Of a stretch of DNA of 45,208 bases, positions 40,211 to 45,208 are shown piece after piece. The stretch spans positions 1 to 45,208 of the forward strand of contig CAKTUU010000016.1 in NCBI GenBank assembly GCA_934621505.1, written 5' to 3'. Origin of the DNA: an uncultured Clostridia bacterium. Lineage in GTDB: Bacteria > Bacillota > Clostridia > Christensenellales > Aristaeellaceae. Every line of letters begins with the position of its first letter. Positions within the stretch are counted from its first letter, which is position 1. The notes under the pieces are model-generated. The model was not told where the DNA came from. It saw nothing but the letters and a program-made list of their open reading frames with translations, and made no database searches. A program made the translations under genes and the position numbers.

Positions 40211-41161
40211 ATGCCTATCAGTTCGTTTTTTCTGAATGGAAACATAAAAGGCGCCATCGCATATATGCGCGATCATGAAGAATTCAGGGACGTTCTTCCC
40301 GCGTATGTGTCGATTTTTGAAAATTGTGAATACCGCGTTTATGAAATACCGGACAGGCTCAACGTTATTCTGCGTTTCTATCAGATTTACTTCCGCGATA
40401 CCTTTTATTGCGGCTTACCGGAGGTGGAAGCCGCGGACAAGCTGCTGACAGGGCTGAAAGCGCTTTTGAAAATGCCGGACGCGGAGGAAGCCCTTCTGAC
40501 GGAACAGCTTCGCGCCGCATTTGAAGCAGAGGGATATCATGCGCTTTTTGGGAAAACGCAGGGATATTACGGCCCGTATATCTGGCGGTATACGGTCCCG
40601 ACCGTATACCGTGTTGAGCTGCCCGGCGGAACGGCGGAATACACCGTCAACATTCTCAAAGGCTTTGTATTCCGAAGCTGGATGGATTATCTGACCCTGG
40701 GCAAGTACGGCACGGGCGGCTGGACATCGCCAGACGGCACAATCAACTGCATTGAGCAGGCGTATGATTTTGAAAGCGAGCGGTTTCTGGTTTCTCTTTT
40801 AAAGCATGAGGCACAGCATACCGTGGATATGAAACAATTCCCGGAGATGACCCCCGCCGAGCTGGAATACCGGGCAAAGCTTGTGGAGCTTCATTACTCC
40901 AGCGATTTGGGATTGCTGCAAAAGTTCTTATCGGAAGCGAATGAAAACAAGGCCAACGACAGTCATGCAACAGCATCCGCCAGGATCAAATGCGAGTTTG
41001 CGGCTACGGATCAAAGGTCGCTTTCCCGCATCCAGGCACGGGCGCTGGAGCTGTTTTGTATCCATACAAAAGAAACGAAGGAAAAATATGTGAGAAAGTG
41101 CAGGTTACTGCCATGCCGTCACAAAAATCAACTGCGATGTAAGCCGCGTCGGAAGATTTGA
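40211..41161 (+). CDS. Unrecognised protein with HExxH metalloprotease-like motif
   Basis: A 316-residue soluble protein of a family that I cannot name. It contains LKHEAQHTVDMKQFPEM near residue 200, an HExxH zinc motif (HEAQH), followed 15 residues on by ELEYRAKLVEL, whose Glu could be the third ligand, as in gluzincins. No signal peptide. AGGAGA precedes the ATG at 40211, 22 bases after the CPBP gene, suggesting co-transcription. The last 45 residues are Arg/Lys/Cys-rich and unlike the rest, and the stop lies where the IS relic region begins, so the native C-terminus may have been replaced. Confidence 0.6.
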   Translation: MPISSFFLNGNIKGAIAYMRDHEEFRDVLPAYVSIFENCEYRVYEIPDRLNVILRFYQIYFRDTFYCGLPEVEAADKLLTGLKALLKMPDAEEALLTEQLRAAFEAEGYHALFGKTQGYYGPYIWRYTVPTVYRVELPGGTAEYTVNILKGFVFRSWMDYLTLGKYGTGGWTSPDGTINCIEQAYDFESERFLVSLLKHEAQHTVDMKQFPEMTPAELEYRAKLVELHYSSDLGLLQKFLSEANENKANDSHATASARIKCEFAATDQRSLSRIQARALELFCIHTKETKEKYVRKCRLLPCRHKNQLRCKPRRKI

Positions 41162-41320
41162 GCGTACACAGAGGTCCATGATTTCCATGGCCGGCAGACA
41201 CGATTGATAAAGCTGTGCGAGGCAGGTGAATAAGCCTATGAACTTTAGAATGGATGCTGCGCGCGTTGATGATGCACTTGCATGTTAGACAAAAATTCAG
41301 CGTAAAACCGTTCAAGCAGC

Positions 41321-41366
41321 CGAAAGGGCTTGCTGTCTGTGAAAATACGGACGGCAAGCCCTTTCG
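41321..41366. repeat. Long inverted repeat (13 perfect pairs plus inner pairs)
   Basis: CGAAAGGGCTTGC (41321-41333) pairs perfectly with GCAAGCCCTTTCG (41354-41366). The inner arms TGTCTGT and CGGACG... extend the helix with G-U pairs. It lies at the 3' end of the transposase relic and may be its terminator or element end. Confidence 0.7.
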
Positions 41367-41530
41367 CTTTGTCTTCATCCTGAGGTTGCCGTAGTCATCC
41401 AGCTGCGCCATATGTTCGTGTTTAAAGTTTTTGAAATGCTTGCTGATACAGTCGCTCGCTTCTGAACAGCCCAAAAAAATTTTCTATCATGGCGTTGTTT
41501 TCCTTTCGGCTCGTGGTCAGCCGCTTTCTC
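41345..41530 (-). pseudogene. IS3-family transposase (OrfB) C-terminal relic
   Basis: Minus strand reads TSRKENNAMIENFFGLFRSE near 41504-41445, the conserved DNAMIENFFG segment around the final DDE glutamate of IS3 transposases, then after a one-base shift HFKNFKHEHMAQLDDYG and KTKRKGLP, which match the usual HFKxFExxxxxLxxYIxYYNxxRIKxKLKGLP tail. The 5' two-thirds are missing and several frameshifts are present. The 620-base gap 41162-41781 holds only this relic, the inverted repeat at 41321-41366 and the promoter at 41697. It is inactive. Confidence 0.75.
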
Positions 41531-41696
41531 TTTTCCTGAAGCAGCCGCTTCAAAAATGCTGGTACGATGCCGTCCCAAATTCTTTTTTTCCTTAGCCTGT
41601 TCCCATAAGCAGACGCTTTTATCCACTTTTTCCAAAAATAAAACCAACATTTTTGTCTGTTTCAAAAAAAATCAGAAAAATTCAGTCAAAAATGTG

Positions 41697-41725
41697 TTGA
41701 CTTTCGTCTGAGCTTGTGCAATAAT
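41697..41725 (+). promoter_or_regulatory. Promoter of the lactonase/aldolase operon
   Basis: TTGACT (41697-41702), 17-base spacer, AATAAT (41720-41725); a TAATAT with a 19-base spacer overlaps. It is 56 bases upstream of the first gene. A C/G-poor stretch precedes it. Confidence 0.65.
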
Positions 41726-41781
41726 ATGTACATGGAATGACAAATACCTAAACCTAATAGCTGTAAGGAGTGAAATTCGAC

Positions 41782-42591
41782 ATGAATTATCTAATCCGCC
41801 CTTTGGATACTGGTATGGTTACCAGCGATCCTAAAACCTACACCTACCATCACACCGTACACCGTTTCTATAAGGATAAGCTGAACGAGATTACCGAAAA
41901 CCCCTGCTTCTGCTTCCTGGTTTACGGGGGCGATAAGAAAATTCTGATCGACACCGGCATGGCCGATACCGAGCGCGCTAACAAGTACCATCATCCCGGC
42001 TCCATCCAGGGCGAGGGCCAGGCTGTTTATGAGCAGCTGGCGGCTCTGGGCATTGACTGCTCGGAAATTACTCACGTTATCTTCACCCACCTGCATTGGG
42101 ACCATGTGTACTACTGCAAGCGCTTTGTAAACGCCAAGTTCTATGTGCAGCGCACCGAGTTTGAATATGCCCAGCATCCCATTCCAGTTTATCACAAGTC
42201 CTATGAGGATAAGGCCATCGGCATCCAGGAAAAGCAGTTTGACGGTCTGGACTTCACCCTGATTGACGACGAAATGGAAGTTCTGCCCGGCATCCGCACC
42301 TACCTGACCCCCGGTCACTCTGTGGGCCACCAGTGCGTGGAAGTGGACACCGAGGACGGCACCTACACCATCGTGGGCGACGCCGTGTTCTCTCTGGACA
42401 ACCTGAAGCCCGTTCCCGAATTGCATTACAGCGTAACGCCTGTGGCTCGCTGCGTGGACATCAACGACTGGTGGTACAGCGCCGAGCGCATTGTCAGCCG
42501 CATGGGCGATCTGGACCATGTGCTGGCCACTCATGACGCGGGCCTGAAGGAGCGGGTAAAGAACCAGCCGGTTATCGGAGGCAAAAAATAA
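41782..42591 (+). CDS. Metallo-beta-lactamase-fold hydrolase, N-acyl homoserine lactonase-like
   Basis: A 269-residue MBL-fold enzyme. Metal ligands: THLHWDHVYY (HxHxDH) near 105, GHSVGH near 180, GDAVF near 205 and ATHDAG near 252. The layout, with an N-terminal FCFLVYGGDKKILIDTGMAD strand pair, is that of the AiiA/lactonase group. In this operon a sugar-lactone or similar ester is more plausible than a quorum-sensing signal. The ATG at 41782 has AAGGAG eleven bases upstream; GTG at 41770 is too close to it. The stop overlaps the next start (TAATG). Confidence 0.85.
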   Translation: MNYLIRPLDTGMVTSDPKTYTYHHTVHRFYKDKLNEITENPCFCFLVYGGDKKILIDTGMADTERANKYHHPGSIQGEGQAVYEQLAALGIDCSEITHVIFTHLHWDHVYYCKRFVNAKFYVQRTEFEYAQHPIPVYHKSYEDKAIGIQEKQFDGLDFTLIDDEMEVLPGIRTYLTPGHSVGHQCVEVDTEDGTYTIVGDAVFSLDNLKPVPELHYSVTPVARCVDINDWWYSAERIVSRMGDLDHVLATHDAGLKERVKNQPVIGGKK

Positions 42592-43190
42592 TGAATTATC
42601 AGGAAATTCGCAGTCAGCTGGTTACCGCCAGCAAGCGCGCTTACTATCGCGGCATTCAAACCAACAACGGCGGTAATGTAAGCGCCCGCGTGCCTGATCA
42701 GGATTTGATGCTGATCAAGGGCTCCGGCACCTCCTTTATCGACGGCGGCGAAGAAGATTTTGTCATCGCCGACTGGCAGGGCAAGCTGGTGGAGGGCAAA
42801 ACCAAGGCCTCCCGCGAGGCGACGCTTCACGGCTATATTTACCAGACTCTGCCGGAGGTAAACGCGGTGGTGCATACCCACTCCCCCTACGCCATCGCGT
42901 GGAGCAATCTGGGCAGGGATTATCTGCCCAAGGTGACCCATCATTCGGCCATGAAGGTTCCCAGCCCCATTCCCGTATTCCATGTAAAGACCGCCGCCGT
43001 TCAGCCCGAGGATCTGCCCATGATCGGCGAAGCCTTTGCCAAGGGCGAAGGCGTGGCCGCTTTCATCCTGGAAGGTCACGGCATTGTGGCGCTGGGCAAG
43101 GATCCCATTGCCGCCGAGCATATGGCTGAAATGGTGGAAGAAACCGCCAAGATTGCGGTCCTGCAAAAGCTGCTGGGCGCGCTTGACTAA
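42591..43190 (+). CDS. Class II aldolase/adducin-family protein (first copy)
   Basis: A 199-residue zinc aldolase-fold protein. Phosphate/substrate loop NNGGNVSARV near 25-34, metal ligands VVHTHSPYA near 95 (two His) and LEGHGIVALG near 160 (third His), and a catalytic acid in SREATLHGYIY (Glu). Family members cleave or epimerise sugar phosphates, such as fuculose-1-phosphate and ribulose-5-phosphate. It starts at the ATG overlapping the lactonase stop by one base. It is clearly different from the second copy at 44473 (about one-quarter identical by eye), so the two may act on different intermediates. Confidence 0.9.
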   Translation: MNYQEIRSQLVTASKRAYYRGIQTNNGGNVSARVPDQDLMLIKGSGTSFIDGGEEDFVIADWQGKLVEGKTKASREATLHGYIYQTLPEVNAVVHTHSPYAIAWSNLGRDYLPKVTHHSAMKVPSPIPVFHVKTAAVQPEDLPMIGEAFAKGEGVAAFILEGHGIVALGKDPIAAEHMAEMVEETAKIAVLQKLLGALD

Positions 43191-43222
43191 TGAATGGCGC
43201 TTCGGCACAGAGGAGAATCGAT

Positions 43223-44470
43223 ATGAATAAGACGATAGCCGTTATCGGCAGTCTGGACACAAAGCATGAGGAGGTCGGCTATCTGAAGCAGCGCCTGAAC
43301 GCGCTTGGCTTGAACGCTTATTTGATCGATACCTCTGTGCTGAAGCATCATGTAACTGAACCGGAAGCGGATATGACCCGCGAAGCGTTGCTGGCTTCCG
43401 GCGGCTATGGCCCGGACGGGCTTGCCGGTATGAAGAAAAGCGACGCCATTCAAACCGTAACCAATCTGGTGGCCCAGGCGGTGGAAAATTTGTACCGTCA
43501 TGGCGTCATCCACGGCGGCATCGCCGCCGGTGGGTATCAGAACAGCACCATGGGTTCCGCCGCCCTGCGCAGGCTGCCCATGGGCGTACCCAAGGTTCTG
43601 GTATCCGCTGTGGTTAACAGCTACCTGCCTACCCAGATGTTTACCGGCCAAACCGATATCATCGTTATTCCTTCCGTGGCGGATGTGGTGGGCCTTAACT
43701 CCATCACCCGCACCATTTTTGACAACGCCTGCGCCGCCATTGCCGGTATTATGCGGGATGGCAAGCCCAAGTATGAGCACGACAGCCGGGAAAAGCTGAT
43801 TGCCATTTCCAGCGCGGGCGTTACCAACACCGGCGTTACCTATCTTTGCCAGCACATTCGTGAGCAGGGTTATGTGCCCGTTATTTTTCACGGCGTAACC
43901 GGCGGATCCCGCACCATGGAGGATTTGGCCGTAGAGGGCACCTTTGACGGCCTGATGGATTTGGATATTCACGATTTGCTGGTAGACGCGCTGGGCTATT
44001 ATGTCTTTAGCGAATGCGACAGCCAGCGGCTGGAACGGCTGGCCAATTTGAACATACCCACGGTGGTGTCCTTCTCGGGCATGGATGTCATCGACATGAC
44101 CCGTACCTTCTACGAAAGCGGCGACCTGCCCTATCGGGAAGGCCGTAAAGTCTTTAAACACAGCCCTGAAATTTACCATGTCAAAGTCACCCTGGAGGAA
44201 GCGCGCAAGGGCGCTGCCCTGATGGCCAAGCGGCTGAACGCTTTTACCGGTCCAGTAGCCGTTGTGGCTCCTCTGCGGGGTTTTAGAGATAATACACAGC
44301 CTGGCGACGCCCTGTACGACCCGGAAGTGGACGCCTGCCTGCGGGATACCGTCAAAGCCGCTTTAGCCCCCCATGTAAAGTGGATTGAGGTAGACTGCAA
44401 CGCAAACGATCCCCTTTTCGCTGAAACCGTCATGTCCACCTGGCTGCAATTAGTAAAGGAGAGAGCGTAG
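43223..44470 (+). CDS. Tm-1-like ATP-binding (UPF0261) protein
   Basis: A 415-residue protein of the UPF0261 family, related to the N-terminal part of tomato Tm-1. The N-terminal Rossmann-like half begins TIAVIGSLDTKHEEVGYLKQ, with HGGIAAGGYQNSTMGSAALR as a glycine-rich loop; the second half contains AISSAGVTNTGVTYLCQHIR and HGVTGGSRTMEDLAVEG, a second nucleotide-type loop, and VAPLRGFRDNTQPGDALYDP near the end. The reaction is not established. The ATG at 43223 has GAGGAGA six bases upstream; an ATG at 43190 overlaps the previous stop but has no ribosome binding site of its own. It is placed between two class II aldolases. Confidence 0.88.
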   Translation: MNKTIAVIGSLDTKHEEVGYLKQRLNALGLNAYLIDTSVLKHHVTEPEADMTREALLASGGYGPDGLAGMKKSDAIQTVTNLVAQAVENLYRHGVIHGGIAAGGYQNSTMGSAALRRLPMGVPKVLVSAVVNSYLPTQMFTGQTDIIVIPSVADVVGLNSITRTIFDNACAAIAGIMRDGKPKYEHDSREKLIAISSAGVTNTGVTYLCQHIREQGYVPVIFHGVTGGSRTMEDLAVEGTFDGLMDLDIHDLLVDALGYYVFSECDSQRLERLANLNIPTVVSFSGMDVIDMTRTFYESGDLPYREGRKVFKHSPEIYHVKVTLEEARKGAALMAKRLNAFTGPVAVVAPLRGFRDNTQPGDALYDPEVDACLRDTVKAALAPHVKWIEVDCNANDPLFAETVMSTWLQLVKERA

Positions 44471-44472
44471 GG

Positions 44473-45114
44473 ATGAATTACCGCGAACTGCTTGTGGAAT
44501 CTGGAAAAAAGATGTATTCCTCTGGATTAACCGTCGGCACCTGGGGCAACATCAGCGCCCGTGACCCGGAAACCGGCCTGATTTACCTGACCCCCTCCGG
44601 CATGGCGTACAACACCATCACCCCGGACGATATCGTGGTGATGAACAGCAAGGCGGAGCTGGTGGAAGGCCACCGCACCCCCACCGTGGAAAAGCTGCTG
44701 CACATCGGCGTATATAACAAGCGCAGCGATGTGAACGCCGTCATCCATACTCACCCGATTTATTCTCAGGTTTTTGCCTGCCTGAATGAGGACATTCCCC
44801 CCGTTATTGACGAATCCGCGCAGATTCTGGGCGGCACGGTCAAGTGCGCCAAGTACGCTCTGCCCGGTACCGCCGATCTGGCCAACGAAGTGGTCAAGGC
44901 TCTGGGCGACGGCTTTGCCTGCCTGCTGGCCAACCACGGCGCGCTGTGCGTGGGCGACAGCATGGACGCGGCCTTCCTGGTCTGCACCGTGCTGGAAATG
45001 ACCGCCCAGATTGACTATATGGCCCGCTGCATCGGTGAGCCCAAGGTCATCAGCGACGACAAGGTAAAGGCCATGCGCGACTTCCTGCTGCACGTTTACG
45101 GTCAGCGGAAATGA
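44473..45114 (+). CDS. Class II aldolase/adducin-family protein (second copy)
   Basis: A 213-residue L-fuculose-phosphate aldolase-like protein. GTWGNISARDPETGLIYLTP near 22-41 is the phosphate loop, followed by the catalytic Glu in PTVEKLLHIGVY, VIHTHPIYSQVFA (two zinc His) and LANHGALCVG (third His). It fits the FucA/AraD group better than the first copy. AAAGGAGAG precedes the ATG, two bases after the Tm-1-like stop. It is the last complete gene in the window; a promoter-like element follows at 45142. Confidence 0.92.
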   Translation: MNYRELLVESGKKMYSSGLTVGTWGNISARDPETGLIYLTPSGMAYNTITPDDIVVMNSKAELVEGHRTPTVEKLLHIGVYNKRSDVNAVIHTHPIYSQVFACLNEDIPPVIDESAQILGGTVKCAKYALPGTADLANEVVKALGDGFACLLANHGALCVGDSMDAAFLVCTVLEMTAQIDYMARCIGEPKVISDDKVKAMRDFLLHVYGQRK

Positions 45115-45141
45115 GAATTTGTGCAAAAACCCTTTCTTCTG

Positions 45142-45170
45142 TTGACGATGAGGAACGGGGTATGTATGCT
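45142..45170 (+). promoter_or_regulatory. Possible promoter at the window end
   Basis: TTGACG (45142-45147), 17-base spacer, TATGCT (45165-45170). An ATG at 45162 with GAGGA upstream opens a frame (MYAGIKIRRLYRTAN) that runs off the window; only one of the two readings can be right. Confidence 0.35.
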
Positions 45171-45208
45171 GGAATCAAGATAAGGCGTTTGTATAGAACG
45201 GCCAATTC

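Noticed and set aside
41782..42591. Quorum-quenching role of the AHL-lactonase-like protein
   Set aside because: The fold matches, but the operon context with aldolases points to metabolism, so no signalling role is claimed.
1..45208. CRISPR arrays, rRNA and tRNA genes
   Set aside because: No regularly spaced repeats and no T-loop (GGTTCGAATCC-like) or rRNA signature was found in the intergenic regions by eye; a scan with dedicated models was not possible.
45162..45208. Start of a further gene at the right edge (MYAGIKIRRLYRTAN)
   Set aside because: Only about 15 codons are visible and the ATG overlaps a promoter-like -10; not enough to call.

Overview
The window reads as a chromosomal segment of a GC-rich clostridial Firmicute, probably a gut lineage of the Eubacteriales/Christensenellales type. 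Evidence: a dgt-dnaG-rpoD-trmK-nif3 run, a nadD-yqeK fusion next to rsfS, a DUF951 gene next to lepB, mrfA/mrfB (yprA/yprB), potABCD behind an HTH-cupin regulator, a Prli42-like micro-protein, sigma-A type promoters (TTGxxx-N17-TATxxT), strong AGGAGG ribosome binding sites and frequent GTG/TTG starts. No rRNA, tRNA or CRISPR array was recognised. Genus-level assignment is not possible from the sequence alone.

Layout. (1) 1-1640: a decayed mobile or accessory block on the minus strand: a mobC-like mobilization gene with an in-frame amber stop, an intact GNAT acetyltransferase, a NUDIX gene broken by a 5-bp tandem duplication, and a HAD phosphatase cut off after about 90 codons. (2) 1642-7081: minus-strand genes: an EamA transporter, a translationally coupled DUF6323-DUF6179 pair, and an operon of phosphodiester glycosidase, Lgt-like membrane protein, ogt and DUF523. 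(3) 7255-11393: mrfA-mrfB DNA repair pair and a TPR protein. (4) 11591-15256: response regulator, histidine kinase and GerMN lipoprotein, an arrangement like actinobacterial mtrA-mtrB-lpqB; the kinase lacks a normal start codon. (5) 15276-15533: a noncoding mosaic of stem-loops framed by a 22-bp direct repeat. (6) 15671-20138: polyamine regulator and potABCD. (7) 20250-20491: a structured noncoding region whose G-U pairs fit a minus-strand RNA downstream of lepB. (8) 20499-27801: lepB, DUF951, micro-protein, rsfS, nadD-yqeK, an Mrr-like membrane protein, rsmA, dnaX and dgt. (9) 27892-35387: dnaG, rpoD, trmK, nif3-like, zinc-ribbon coiled coil, pdp, rplM, rpsI. (10) 35454-41760: a lower-GC accessory block with a TetR regulator behind a perfect 38-bp palindrome, a second HTH regulator, a conjugative-element type KTR zinc ribbon, several stand-alone enzymes and an IS3 transposase relic. 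(11) 41782-45114: a tightly packed metabolic operon of lactonase-like metallo-hydrolase, class II aldolase, Tm-1-like (UPF0261) protein and a second class II aldolase.

The housekeeping genes form normal coupled operons. The parts most likely to hold undescribed biology are the last operon, the two structured noncoding regions (15276-15533 and 20307-20430), the TetR palindrome and the ATT-start kinase.
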